Assembly (NCBI GenBank): GCA_964016985.1 | Contig: OZ024825.1 | Coordinates: 36,641,557 to 36,705,556, forward strand | Length of the DNA: 64,000 bases | From: Anodontia alba | Lineage: Eukaryota > Mollusca > Bivalvia > Lucinida > Lucinidae | Direction: 5' to 3' | In this document: positions 22,200 through 32,459 of the stretch, piece by piece | Layout: the number at the start of each line of letters is the position of its first letter | Position numbering within the stretch: the stretch's first letter is position 1 | Notes under the pieces: generated by a model | Told to the model about the DNA's origin: nothing | Databases searched by the model: none | Seen by the model: the letters and a program-made list of their open reading frames with translations, nothing else | Program-made: the position numbers and the translations under genes

Positions 22200-22570
22200 T
22201 GAAGTTGTTGCAAAACTAAGTGACGGTGACCTATAGTTTCATGGGGGTGTCCTGGCCTGGTTGAATGCTTGCAGTAATAAAGTTGCTTTGGACTTTTATG
22301 TGGTGAATATATTAATCCGACCTCAAGACCTGATCAGATATCGATTTCTAAATCAAATAGGTCACGGTGATCTAGTTTCACGGAAGATGACCAATGGTAG
22401 TGGAGTCGCCCATTTGGCGAGTTTTGATAACGGACCGCACGTATGGGAATTGTGATACATGGTCGACCCTAGAAATCATACCGAATGGTCGATTTTCTCA
22501 AAAGTAGGTCACGGTGATTTAAACCTTGGGGTAGTGGGACGCACTGATTATTTTTAATGGGGTGGGGTCA
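22200..22570. repeat. Degenerate repeats with GGTCACGGTGA motif
   Basis: TAAGTGACGGTGACCT, ATAGGTCACGGTGATCT and GTAGGTCACGGTGATTT recur about every 150 bp, similar in style to 11740-13025. No gene is seen. Confidence 0.4.
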
Positions 22571-22783
22571 CGAGTCTGGGAGTGGACATGTCAACACGAG
22601 TGCATAAAGTGAAATGGTTCTCTCTTTGGGCAAAGACAGTATTTTTCATGAAGCCAATCTCAATTAAAAACCTTTCATGGGCGTGGCTCTCATTCCACAA
22701 ATTATGCATGTGCGTAAGAAAAATATTTGTAATACCAGATATCACTTACCATATCACTACTCATTCCTTTAAGAGAAGCTGCC

Positions 22784-22845
22784 CCCTCCCCCCCCCCCCC
22801 CCCACCTACACACAACACACACACACACACACACACACACATCCC
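22784..22845. repeat. Poly-C and (CA)n tract
   Basis: A C run, then CACACACA repeats. Confidence 0.95.
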
Positions 22846-23211
22846 TCCACCCCACCCCTCCGCCTCCACAGCCTTTTGGAAACGATACTAGAGAAACTTT
22901 TTCTAGATTATCCCTGATAAAAATACCCCGCACGACTCCCCACGTTCTGGATACGCTGTTGCAGTTGATGGTTTTACAATAACTACAATAAAGGGATACT
23001 TTATTGACGAACAATCAATGATTATACACCAATCAATGCTTATACACCAATCAATGATTACATACAAATATATCTTGAATGCTTTAAAATAGCGTTAGTG
23101 AATCAGTCTGAAGTGGGCGAAATAGAATTTCTAAAAAGGGCGTCAATAACCTGCTGAAGAAATCGAGCGTGAAAACAACGTATGTACAGTTTTCATCCAT
23201 TCAATCCTATT

Positions 23212-23418
23212 AACGCTTAGCATGCTGGGTAAGAATTCCAGCAGACGATATTTTGAAACATATTTTCTAATTTTTCCCTGAAAATAGGCTTTGGCATTTC
23301 GTGCAAATTGTCTGTTTAGTTTGCACGCAATATCAAAGCCTATTTTCTGGGAAAAATAATAAAAATGTCATAATTTTTGTCGATTGCTGAATTTGCCTAG
23401 AGAGTAGTAAAAGTTAAA
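23212..23418. mobile_element. Family B foldback element
   Basis: CGCTTAGCATGCTGGGTAAG to TGCCTAGAGAGTAGTAAAAG. The loop is TGTCTGTTTAGTTTGC. Confidence 0.8.
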
Positions 23419-23591
23419 ATGATAAAATCAGATTTTGTTCACATGAAAGATGTTAGTGGATTTATGGACTATAAAATATGACATAAGCTCTTCGTTCAGC
23501 AAAGTGTGAAAATACGTAGACTGGCTCTTTAAACACAGGCAAGACGCTCATAACGCACGATTACGCATGTGTGTGTAACAAGCGATAGAAA

Positions 23592-23831
23592 CGGGCCCCC
23601 GTAGCCTAGTGGATAAGAGAGTTGACTCTTAATCCATTAGGTTTCTCACCGCTGTGGTTCGAGCCTCGCTCGGGTCATATGTGGGAAAGCCAAGTTCTGC
23701 TTACGGATGGTCAGGTGGTTTTTCTCCGGGTACTCCGGTTTTCGCCCACCTTCGATGAACGATCGGCTCGATATAAGTGAAATATTCTTGAAAGGGCCGT
23801 AAAACCCAAATCAAAAAAAAAAAAAAAAAAA
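23592..23831 (+). mobile_element. SINE-3, recent insertion
   Basis: tRNA-like head (GGCCCCCGTAGCCTAGTGGA, GGTTCGAGCC), a conserved centre TTTTCTCCGGGTACTCCGGT, a tail GGGCCGTAAAACCC, then poly-A. A perfect 15-bp target duplication AACAAGCGATAGAAA lies at 23577-23591 and 23832-23846. The centre resembles conserved core domains of widespread animal SINE superfamilies; the exact one is not assigned. Confidence 0.9.
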
Positions 23832-23879
23832 AACAAGCGATAGAAAAAAAGTTTTTGTAGCGAAGAGACATCACCATAA

Positions 23880-24100
23880 GAATAGACTGGCTCCAGTCTC
23901 CAGTGACTAAATGTTTTATGGGTTTTTTTTTTTTTTTTTTTTTTTTTTTCTTATAATCCTGTTTGATAATCCACTAAAATAATAAAATCAAAATAACATC
24001 ATCACTAAAAAGGCTGGTGACTAGCGTGACGAGCCTTTGTTGTCATGGTATTATTTTGGTATAGTTACTGGAGACTGGAGCCACTTAATTATAAGGGCTG
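23880..24100. mobile_element. Family G foldback (CCAGTCTCCAGTGAC)
   Basis: Ends GGCTCCAGTCTCCAGTGAC and CACTGGAGACTGGAGCC. Inner arms are AATCCTGTTTGATAATCCAC and AATAATAKCATSA; the centre is GGCTGGTGACTAGCGTGACG. A long T tract lies in the left arm. A second copy is at 38776. Confidence 0.8.
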
Positions 24101-24109
24101 CTTTTAAAG

Positions 24110-24205
24110 AAAATACTGAATTTAGCTCTTCCAAAATAGGGGCTACTCTTAAAGAAAGGCATTTGCTCTCTCTAGAGTAGCCCTATTTTGGATACGATAC
24201 GAGGT
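24110..24205. mobile_element. Family E-like hairpin
   Basis: CCAAAATAGGGGCTACTCTT and AGAGTAGCCCTATTTTGG pair. Confidence 0.6.
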
Positions 24206-24547
24206 AGAAATTTCAATATTTTTCCTGGATGTGCGTAAGAATAATTCCGTTCTGGCTCTGCCGACGAGTAGTGATACGGAAGCGGAAGACGGCGCTTGCA
24301 ACAGTTTCAGGTGGAAAATCCCTTGTTATAAATTAACCTTACCCAGTTATTTCCATGTTCCACTGTTTTGAATAAAAATTTCATTTCACTTTCACTTCAT
24401 CTCTTTTCAAAGATTATGAGAATGTCTACTATACATAAAGGGAAAGCAAACGCTTTTACACAACAAATATTGTATCACATAATTCATATGTTTGTCCAAA
24501 AGTGTACCGTTTCTCATGACACAACCGAACTTATATACTATACTGTA

Positions 24548-24643
24548 CAAGTATTAACTTTCACAAAAAATCTTGGTCTACGCTTAGCACACAATGTGTG
24601 CTAAGCGTAGACCAAGATTTTTGGTGAAGTTAATACTTGGTTA
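24548..24643. repeat. Near-perfect palindrome
   Basis: CAAGTATTAACTTTCAC and TCTTGGTCTACGCTTAGCAC mirror across CACAATGTGT. It belongs to none of the other families here. Confidence 0.8.
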
Positions 24644-24965
24644 TAATGGCGTTGAGTAGTCCATAGAAAATAGCATTGGACCAAATCATGACCTCTCATA
24701 AAAAGCTTCCGGAACAGTGACAAACATTAAGATTGTCTACGCCCACGGGCGCAGACAATAAGTTGGGGCGTAGATGACTCGTTGTTATCTGATATTAACT
24801 TTCGAATTTCCTAAGTAAGTGTCAAGTTTCCACCCCTGCTTTAGAATTTATCTTTTCTTCTCTATTTTATTTTATGTGTCTGTACTCTTACGACTTGGAT
24901 AATAACAAACAACAGCTGAAAGGTTCATTAATCAGGGTAACACAGCAAACGGCCATTTTCTTCAC

Positions 24966-25137
24966 GCTTTGCATGATGGGTAAAATTTTCAGCAGACGAC
25001 ACATCAAAAACATTTTCTTATTTTTCACAGAAAACAGAATATGAAAAATGTCAAACCCTGCTTTCTAGAAAAATAATAATAAAACAAAAATCATCGGTTT
25101 GTCGTCTGTTGAATTTGCCCAGAGATGGGTAAATGTT
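24966..25137. mobile_element. Family B foldback element
   Basis: CGCTTTGCATGATGGGTAAA to TTTGTCGTCTGTTGAATTTG. The central stem is shortened. Confidence 0.75.
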
Positions 25138-25254
25138 AATCTGGGATTTCCCGTGAGCACACAATCAACGGCCAGACTTTTAAAGTAACCGGCAGAAGAC
25201 AAAGCAGACGACAATCGTTGTTATTGGCGCTTTAAGGGTTAAGTCTCTTCATAT

Positions 25255-25345
25255 ACAGCAGTGTAGTTTTCTGGGGAAAAAAAGAAAAACATCAATTTGT
25301 CGTCTACTGAGCGTGGTACTACTCCAGAATAGTAGAGGTTCAAAA
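25255..25345. mobile_element. Family B, half copy
   Basis: TTTTCTGGGGAAAAAAAGAA to TTTGTCGTCTACTGAGC only. Confidence 0.6.
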
Positions 25346-25785
25346 TGGAGCCTCGGTAGCCATGTGGTCATGCATTGCTGTTGTTTGAAATCGCGCATTT
25401 GAGAAATTGCCATTTTATTTGGCAAATTTTGGCGGTTCGCTCCATGATCTTATTTACCAAGTTATTCGGACAAACAGGCATGCGCAAAACAATACAGATC
25501 CAAATTAGCCACAATTACATTGCCTCCGTCCCAACCCACCAGCCACAATTAAGCCACAACAATTTTTTTGTCTTGTTATTTTTAATCTATCTGTTTACTT
25601 TATCTTTTTTATGTTTCGTAAGCGTGTGTTCCAATGAGTTGTATGGGCCCTCTTATGTAACGATCCACTGGTCTAAAAACGACAGATAATCACGGTTTTG
25701 TTTGTCGATGTTACAACCAGTTACTATAAACATATTAATCGATTTACCGATTACATTATCCGGAATTAGATAAGCCATATCGTGA
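25346..25785. other. No supported feature
   Basis: Unique, AT-rich sequence in SAM-gene intron 1. It has open frames up to about 100 codons without recognisable motifs or splice context. Confidence 0.5.
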
Positions 25786-25789
25786 GAAA

Positions 25790-26002
25790 ACGTACCTACT
25801 GACATGTGCGCCCAACGACAACTCAAATTAGCCTGCGCATCCGCGCAGTCTGATCAGAGTCTTCGTTGTCTGAATCAAGAAAAAACGCATCCTTAGCTAT
25901 CCAAAATGTGCCTAGTGAAGATTCTGATCAGACTGCGCGAATGCGCAGTTTGATCTGAATCTTCACTGGGCACACTTGTCAGAAGGTACGTTTTCTCACG
26001 TT
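25790..26002 (+). mobile_element. Family F, complete
   Basis: CGTGAGAAAACGTACCTACT to GTACGTTTTCTCACG. Both hairpins are intact (ATCCGCGCAG; ATGCGCAG). Confidence 0.9.
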
Positions 26003-26490
26003 ACGGCTCAAGTATTTCTCATTAACGGTAAATCCGGCCCCAAAATGGCTACCCGCTAGCGTAATTGTTAAACCGATACGATAACATTCTTGCGGGTCAG
26101 TCTAACAATAAGTGATATTTTCAAATATAAAGCCAATTCATTTTCCTGAAACCCGTTGTAAATCAAGTAATACCACGACTTGACCATACTCGATTTCAGT
26201 CTGACTCACTGAAAGACACTTAACCCGATCAAAAGCAGCAGTGTTCTTGATCATCTACTACTATTCAGATTTTTAACGCAAATAGGCAACTTAGTCACAT
26301 AGAGGTAGTGCCTATCATCTTCGTTTATTTTATTTTCGTATGAAGAGGGGTCTTATTAAGATATGAAAAAGTGAGATTTTATATGCTAAGCATCATCGCT
26401 GAATTTTTTTTCAGCTCAAGAACCAAAACGACTATAAACATTATTCTTTTATGTGCTTCATATTATACCCTAAAAAACTGTTCAACCTGC
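26003..26490. other. No supported feature
   Basis: Unique intronic sequence; no repeat family or exon recognised. Confidence 0.5.
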
Positions 26491-26500
26491 AGAATTCGCA

Positions 26501-26740
26501 TTTTAATCGTATCAAATCGTATATAAAGTCGTTGTGAGTCGTACTTAGTCGGCCTAATGTCGCACCCAGTCGTAATATCTCGTACCATATCGAATGAACT
26601 CGTATCTATACGAACAAAACTCCTATAAGCCCGTGAAAAGTCGAAGAATTGTTGAAAGATTTCCGAAGGAATGTCGTACAGACCCGTACGAAATCGCAAG
26701 AGTCTCGTATAGTCTGTCGAAGAGATATCGTCGTACACCG
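26501..26740. repeat. 10-bp phased TCG repeat
   Basis: TCG occurs at 26507, 26517, 26529, 26539, 26549, 26560, 26570, 26580, 26590 and 26600, then ACG at 26610. Spacing is almost exactly 10 bp. The pattern decays but persists to about 26730. The decamer is degenerate (for example AGTCGTACTT). Short open frames on both strands are by-products. Confidence 0.75.
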
Positions 26741-27189
26741 GTACAAAATACTTTGATCAAACATTCTGCTAGAAAAGTTGTGATCGTCCGCACCGAGTAA
26801 CGGCGAGTTTCATCTTGCTGTATGTCGCCGCATGTCGCCTAAAATGTCGTGACAGTGTGATGGGGGCCAAAAAAAATTGACCCTTGAAATGCTTCCATGG
26901 AAAGGGATAATAACGCGTAATAACGCGTTATGTATGGACCTGCATTTGGAATTTTGGGACAGAGTTTTCGGACTTTACAAATTCGTTTTTCTTGGAAACC
27001 GTCTCTCAGTCGGCTGTCCATTTATAATTTTGTAGCGGTCGCTGTATTTCATTTACATATGTTAATGTGGATGGACAGAGAGCCTGAATGGATGGTATAA
27101 ATGGCATGATCCCTCATAGTGATCGCAGTTAACAGATCAATGAGCAAATGTAAATTAAATTTAGAGACATTTAAGCAAATCTTGGGTCG

Positions 27190-27690
27190 TATAGAAACTG
27201 TACCTTCTGACGTGTGCCCAACAAAGACTCAAAATCAATCTGCGCATCCGCACATTCTGATTAGAGTCTTCGTTGTCAGCATAAAAAACTTCGCATTCTT
27301 GGCTACACTGTAAAAATCCCGTACATTTTGGTTGCTAGCGCATAGACTTGTTAATTTTTACGGGTGCCCGTAATCTACAGGAATCTCAGGAAGGCAGGGC
27401 ATAGTAGGGCAATATACGTAACGTAGGGCAGAGTAGGAGTGTGAACTACCGCAACGTATCTGAAGCCTACCCACCCTTACCCCATTATGCAAGATAATTC
27501 CTGCAAAATCTCAACAGGTGCCCGTAAACAGTAACGGTAAATGCACTGGCAGCCAGTTGCCAGTGACTTTACTGTAAATTCTATACGGGATTTTTACAGT
27601 GTACCCAAAATGTGCCCAGTGATGAGTCTGATCAGAATGCGCAAATGCGCAGGCTGATCTGAATCTTCGCTGGGCGCACATATCCGAGGT
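27190..27690 (+). mobile_element. Family F split by a TA-target element
   Basis: F ends and both hairpins are present, but the central 'TTGGCTA / CCCAAAATGTGC' is separated by 296 bp of another element. Confidence 0.8.
27306..27601. mobile_element. CACTGTAAAAATCCCGTA-ended MITE (nested)
   Basis: Inverted ends CACTGTAAAAATCCCGTA and TACGGGATTTTTACAGTG with TA on both sides (27304-27305, 27602-27603). Internal GTGCCCGTAA motifs are present. It is inserted inside family F; removing it restores the F sequence. Confidence 0.85.
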
Positions 27691-27869
27691 TAAGAGTATA
27701 TGAGCTCGTCATTAGAAAAGGATCTTCGGGAAGGAGGGGACAGGGCTGGGATTGCAGACAACAGAGGTTCAGTTCAGCATGCAGTTATTCGCCATCCGCG
27801 TTCAGATTTAGCGGTTAACGAATACCCAAAAAAGGTCTCAGTTATTGGGTATTTAACCTGCACATGGAA

Positions 27870-28195
27870 TGTATTCCCCTGTACTCTTGGCCTATATTTC
27901 AATCTCTTTCTTTCTCTCTGCATGGTTGCAGTCGGTCGTATTCGATAGTTACCCGCAGGAAGCGATTTTGCAGAAACGTCCACGAAGGACCAATTTTGTC
28001 GCAACAGTAGGATCTTTAACCTGAATAATGGATGTATCGCTATGCACAGCGGCCCTCCAATCAACGCCCGGATCCGACGTCCCTGTTAAGAGATGCTGAC
28101 TGAACATGTTCCAACCCAGAAGCCTGGAAACGAACCCGAGTCTCTATCACTAGAGCTTTAGTGTCCTAACCACCACACTGGTACCTTTAGTTTCA
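27870..28195 (-). mobile_element. Possible older SINE
   Basis: The minus-strand end (28105-28195) has a tRNA-like look: GTGTGGTGGTTAGGACACTA and GGGTTCGTTTCC. The body toward 27900 shows no match to the other SINEs here. Confidence 0.4.
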
Positions 28196-28284
28196 GTCGT
28201 TATCATGCGACTCGCAGTCCTGCAGTCTCGTTACAAACTGAATGGAAAAAATGTGATATGCAATGGGAAGAGTCTTCGGGGTAT

Positions 28285-28362
28285 GTGTAGACAGCAAATT
28301 TTCAGATCAATCTGTGCATCCGCAGTCTGACCAGGGCCTTTGTTGTCCGCTTACAGAATCAC
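28285..28362. mobile_element. Family H hairpin, diverged
   Basis: AGATCAATCTGTGCATCCGC and AGTCTGACCAGGGCC, with the TTGTCCGCTTACAGAATCA flank. Confidence 0.55.
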
Positions 28363-28464
28363 CAGATATTGTAGAATATGTAGATGCGTGGGAATATTTT
28401 CATCAGATTATATGATTTCACGGCAGATCTTGACCGTTATTGTTCGTATATGCCCCCTTTTCTT

Positions 28465-28730
28465 CCTTTGGTTAAGGTTTTACGGAACAGTCAACCCTCT
28501 AAGGTCATGGCGAACGCGGTTAGTTAACTTACATTGTAGTCTTCTAAGCAGTTAATCAGTACCTATGCACATACTTTCGTCAGTAACTGATAATCGTCCT
28601 TCTTGAAGAGCGAGAATGCCCCGGCGTAGAAATAATTTCATGATCAGACGCCGCGGAAGTTATATGGCCGAGATAGAGTCGAACTCGGAATCTTTGGATC
28701 TGCAGTCAGACTTTACCGCCTGCGTTGTAC
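28465..28730 (-). mobile_element. SINE-1 copy, diverged
   Basis: GGTTTTACGGAACAGTCAAC on the left, and a head with GAGTCGAACTCGGAATC on the right. Confidence 0.75.
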
Positions 28731-28759
28731 TACTCTTCTTATGGCTACCTCTTTCTTAT

Positions 28760-29066
28760 AAGCCGGCCTCGGTGGCTCAGTTGGATGCGCGTCCGACTGG
28801 AGACCAGGAGGCCGCGGGTTCGACCCCCGCCGAGGTCGGCAACATTCTTTCGTGGAGATTGATCATGAAATATTTTCTACGGTCATTCTCTCCCTTCCGC
28901 TGATTCAAGAAGGGCAGTTGTCAGTTTCTGGCGAAAGAATGTGCACAATACTGGTTAACCGCTTTGAGGACAAAGCCTGCCCAGTAAACGTGTGGTTAGG
29001 TAAACTGACCGCGCTCGGCATGACCCCATTGGGTTGACTGGGCCGTAAAACCTCAACACAAACAAA
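28760..29066 (+). mobile_element. SINE-1, recent complete copy
   Basis: SINE-1 type copy. The tRNA-like head GCCGGCCTCGGTGGCTCAGT has a closable acceptor stem with GGTCGGC and a T-arm GCGGGTTCGACCCCCGC. The body is AAGAAGGGCAGTTGTCAG; the 3' domain is GACCCCATTGGGTTGACTGG. It ends (ACAAAC). A perfect 12-bp target duplication CCTCTTTCTTAT is at 28748-28759 and 29067-29078. About 307 bp, Pol III type. Confidence 0.95.
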
Positions 29067-29097
29067 CCTCTTTCTTATGGCATGTTTAACTTTCATC

Positions 29098-29278
29098 ACC
29101 CTCTCTGGGCAAATTCAGCAGACAGAAACTTGATATTTTTCAGTTTTTCCCAGAAAATAGGCTTTGGCATTTCATGCAAATTGTCTCAGGGAGACAATTT
29201 GCACAAAATGCCAAAGCCTATTTTCTGGGGAAAAATAAGAAAACAAGTTCAAAATAGCGTCTGCAGCATGTCAGCCTA
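29098..29278. mobile_element. Family B foldback element
   Basis: CTCTCTGGGCAAATTCAGCA to AATAGCGTCTGCAGC, stem AAATTGTCTCAGGGAGACAA. It lies about 300 bp downstream of the exon 1 donor of the SAM gene. Confidence 0.8.
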
Positions 29279-29322
29279 AATGTAGTTTAGAGTCGTGCTG
29301 TTGTCAGACAAGTACTTGGGAC

Positions 29323-29525
29323 GCAACGTCGGAAAACATACCTTCGGTTATGTGCCCACACCGAAGATTCAGATCAGCCTGCGCATTCACGCCGTCTAAT
29401 CAGAATTTCCCATGGATAGTTGGGATAGCCAAGGATGCATAGTTTCTTCATGCGGACGACGAGGACTCTGATCAGACTGCGCGAATGCGCAGGCTGATCT
29501 GAGTCTTCGTTGGGCGCACTTTTCT
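29323..29525 (-). mobile_element. Family F copy
   Basis: CAACGTCGGAAAACATACCT start; two hairpins; the far terminal repeat is lost after GTTGGGCGCAC. Confidence 0.8.
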
Positions 29526-29580
29526 CTGTATACTGCCTCACGCCCTCGCAGGCATTCTAGGCATGTGATGTCAGACTTAC

Positions 29581-29720
29581 CTGTATTCGTGTGACACATC
29601 TCCATTCGCTTGAGTACCTTCGGTGTGTTCTTTTATTTTTATTACTGGTATAGATCCATTTACCGATAGTCTTTTCAATGTATACTCCTTCATTTTAGTT
29701 TTCGTTTCTAAACCCTCCAT
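29581..29720 (-). CDS. SAM-domain protein, exon 1 (start exon)
   Basis: Proposed first coding exon, 140 bases. The ATG at 29720-29718 has A at -3 and G at +4 (good initiation context). A second in-frame Met is at codon 10. The exon encodes 46 codons plus two bases (MEGLETKTKMKEYTLKRLSV, then a lysine-rich stretch to HEY) and ends at a consensus donor, CAG|GTAAGT (29580 downward). The phase-2 end fits the phase-2 start of exon 2, forming a Ser codon. The intron to exon 2 is 13.8 kb and filled with mobile elements. No known domain is recognised in this part. Upstream ATGs open a short overlapping frame (29880-29695), so a uORF or an upstream non-coding exon (a TTTCAG acceptor-like site near 29864) is possible. 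Confidence 0.6.
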
Positions 29721-30110
29721 ATTTCTCTTTCACCTGGAATTTCACCGCTACAAAATCACCAAAATCCCGTTTTTTTCCGTTTCGTGAAACGTTCACATAA
29801 TTCGTGTATTTTCTTAGTTTATTCCTCGTGTCACCGGTGAGTAATGTACAGCGTTTGGTGTTGGCAGACTGAAATTGCATCTATATTGTTGTCACGAGCG
29901 AGTTGAATTGTGCATGGATCAATTATTTTTCAAGTTGAATGGCTTTTTCAGACATAAGCATTTATACATTAAACCGAATAAGCGACTGATTCAATTCAAT
30001 TTAAAACCGCATATACTCCACGTTACCTATCCCTGACCATCAATACAGGCTAATGGTATAGTCAGTCCGATCAGGGCATACATTTGATGAGCAACGCACA
30101 AAAAGCCTCT
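29721..30110 (-). promoter_or_regulatory. 5' flank of the SAM-domain gene
   Basis: Sequence upstream of the proposed start codon. It is mostly unique and AT-rich, without any foldback family until about 30110. No TATA box or other defined core promoter element could be assigned with confidence. It is the only sizeable repeat-free stretch next to exon 1, so it is the natural place for a 5' UTR and promoter; this is positional inference only. Confidence 0.25.
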
Positions 30111-30300
30111 CATGCAGTTTGCGGACAACGCAGGCCCAGATCAACCTGCGCATTCGCGCAGGCTGATCAGGGCCTTCGTTGCCCGCTGACAGAATCAATG
30201 GATATTGTAATACAATGTATATGTTGACAAACAGAGAATGCCCAGATCAGACTGCACGGATGCGCATGCTGATATTGACCTTTGCTGTTCGCATATGACG
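30110..30300. mobile_element. Family H hairpin pair
   Basis: GCGGACAACGCAGGCCCAGA with its mirror and CGCTGACAGAATCAATGGAT, followed by a second weaker hairpin (ACAGAGAATGCCCAGATCAG ... CTTTGCTGTTCGC). Confidence 0.7.
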
Positions 30301-30650
30301 TAAAAGTCCTTTACTCACGTTGAGCATCATTTCTTGAGTATGACTGATAAAATTTACAGCCTGGTTGGGGCTGATCTGGACCTTCGCAAGACGTGGTATA
30401 TATTGTCAAAATATCATTCACGATGGTTATCAAATGAGGTGTATTATTAACGCAACTTTAAGACATTAAAAGTACATTTTATACCTATTTATGCATGTTG
30501 AATCCATTTCAAAGCATTTAAAATCTGTAAAAAGTCTTTAACAAGTATCAGTACATGTGTATAGTTTGCGATTATAGTTCTGTTTTGATTGCAATAACAG
30601 TTGTAATACAAAATTTCCTGATTTATTATTTATTTATTTATTTATTTATT
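30301..30650. other. No supported feature
   Basis: Unique AT-rich DNA ending in a short (TTTA)n tract; no exon recognised. Confidence 0.5.
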
Positions 30651-31086
30651 TAGAAACAATGGGACCGAATTCTTTCCTTTTAGAGTAGACCCCCTTTCAG
30701 AAGGGGCTTGCACAGCCGCCACAGAGAAGGCTCGAGTCTTCAAAAGGTGATATTTATGTATTTGCTTAATCGCCTCTCACAGTTGATATTGAACGACTAT
30801 TTTGCATTCCTATGGGATATACGAAATGTCTTTATGTGTATGTAAAATTGGCGGGACGTTAATAAATTATATCTTATCTTATCTGTGTGTAGGAGAGCAA
30901 ATAGCATGTCACAAAAATTGTCCCCCACCCCCCCCCCCCCACGCCCACCCTGGTTAAAATAGCAGAAAATTACCAAGTGTATCCGGTCCAGAGTGTGCGT
31001 GTGCGGACACTAACAAAAGATCACGTACTTGTGAAAACAGGGAAGGCACAGATCAACATACACATCCACACAGCATGCACATGTAC

Positions 31087-31193
31087 CCAGTAAGCATTCG
31101 TTATAAATCTATAGCGGGCCGTTATCGGCCCGTCAGGGTAGCTGACGGGCCGATAACGGCCCGCTATAGATTTATAAAGAATGCTAGCTGGGT
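31087..31193. mobile_element. Family D foldback element
   Basis: CCCAGTAAGCATTCGTTATA to AAGAATGCTAGCTGGG; nearly perfect arms. Confidence 0.9.
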
Positions 31194-31269
31194 AACAATT
31201 GTTATCTGAGCTCGTAAATACAGGGGTGAGAATAGTCGCTAATAATCAATCCAGATATCGAAAAATTCA

Positions 31270-31435
31270 GTCCAAAAACTGCTTATATTTTTTCTTATTT
31301 CTCAATAAAAACATATGTTGTGGGTAAAACATATGTTTTGGTTATTAAAACATACGTTGTGGTACTCATTAGAAGCGCCTCGGGGAGGCGCTTCTAATGA
31401 GTACCCATAACATATGTTTTTATTGAGAATACATT
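31270..31435. mobile_element. Family I, core partly duplicated
   Basis: ACATATGTTGTGGGTA appears, then ACATACGTTGTGGTACTCAT with AGAAGCGCCTCGGGGAGGCG. The right arm is ATAACATATGTTTTTATTGA. Confidence 0.8.
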
Positions 31436-31759
31436 AACCCAAGTAACTACTTTTGACACAAAAGGATGGTCTTGTTAGCAAGTGTAAAAATGACATTTCA
31501 TGCTTAAAATGAAAGTTCTCAATCCTGAAATCGGGATTAATCCTGAAGTTCCCCATCCCTGTAAATAAAAGTTCTCTCGCTGTTTGTTATACATCCACGC
31601 AATCTAATCGGGGCAGTCACTTTTCAGTAGTATGTTTCACAACATGATGATCATTGATGACACTGCCGGTTAGACTGCTGTATGGATTGAGGTTGTTCTG
31701 TGGTTGTGTGGTTCATGTGTCGTCAACGCCTATCTGAATGTGGCGTAGCACAAGTATAA

Positions 31760-31805
31760 TGTTGTTGTTGTTGTTGTTGTTGTGGTGGTGGTGGTGGTGG
31801 TGGTT
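31760..31805. repeat. (TTG)n(TGG)n microsatellite
   Basis: TTG repeats change to TGG repeats. Confidence 0.9.
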
Positions 31806-31898
31806 TAACAACGTCGCCGAACTTATTCTTGCACTAAAAGTTCAGTGAACGTCCATTTGACTACTTCTTAATATGTCCAAAAGAAAACTGGGCGTGTG

Positions 31899-31965
31899 GC
31901 AAACAGTGTAGACCCATATCAGACGCCGCTTTCCGCGGCGTCTGATCTGGGTCTGCACTGTTTGC
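31899..31965. mobile_element. Family C hairpin
   Basis: GCAAACAGTGTAGACCCATA, core CAGACGCCGCTTTCCGCGGC, and a TGCACTGTTTGC end. Confidence 0.85.
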
Positions 31966-32039
31966 TCAAGCCAGTCCGCCGGAATACGTAGGATTAATAA
32001 AAAAAATCAGTCTAGCGCTTTGTCCGCACTGAAACAAAA

Positions 32040-32400
32040 ATAAAATAAATAAATAAATAAATAAATAAATTTTACTAGTTGATTAGTGTTTGAATGGACA
32101 AAACCCATAACCCCCTATTATATGGTAAAACATGATAATAGTAAAAGTAAAAAGTAAAAAAAGTTAGTAATGACTAAATTAGTGATTATTATAAATATAA
32201 TAATAACAATTGTAATAATTTTACTACTACTATGATGATAATAATGGTAATTATAACACTGAAGATTATAATCCTACTGCTACTACTACTGACTACAACA
32301 ACAACAATGATTATAGTAAGAATTATATTATGTATGTAGCAATGTTGAAAATTATTATGTGTTTTATTATTATTGTCATTATCAATATGATCGTCATTAT
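32040..32400. repeat. Low-complexity A/T-rich stretch
   Basis: (AAAT)n at 32040-32072, then runs of ATT, AAT, CTA and ACA triplets. No gene is seen before the candidate exon at 32460. Confidence 0.7.
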
Positions 32401-32459
32401 TTGAGGTTTTGTCTATGTAAACACTAGTTAACTAGTACAATTTACTATATTTTTTACAG

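Noticed and set aside
22582..23014. Frames with poly-H/T or poly-G/V stretches
   Set aside because: Products of the poly-C and (CA)n tracts.
26463..26800. Two opposing frames (91 and 68 codons) as a bidirectional gene pair
   Set aside because: Both are explained by the 10-bp TCG repeat, which leaves several frames open.
28760..28840. tRNA gene
   Set aside because: The tRNA-like fold is the head of a SINE with tail and target duplication; the same head recurs at 51.4 kb and 1.2 kb. The heads at 8.5, 23.6 and 39.8 kb are likewise SINE parts.
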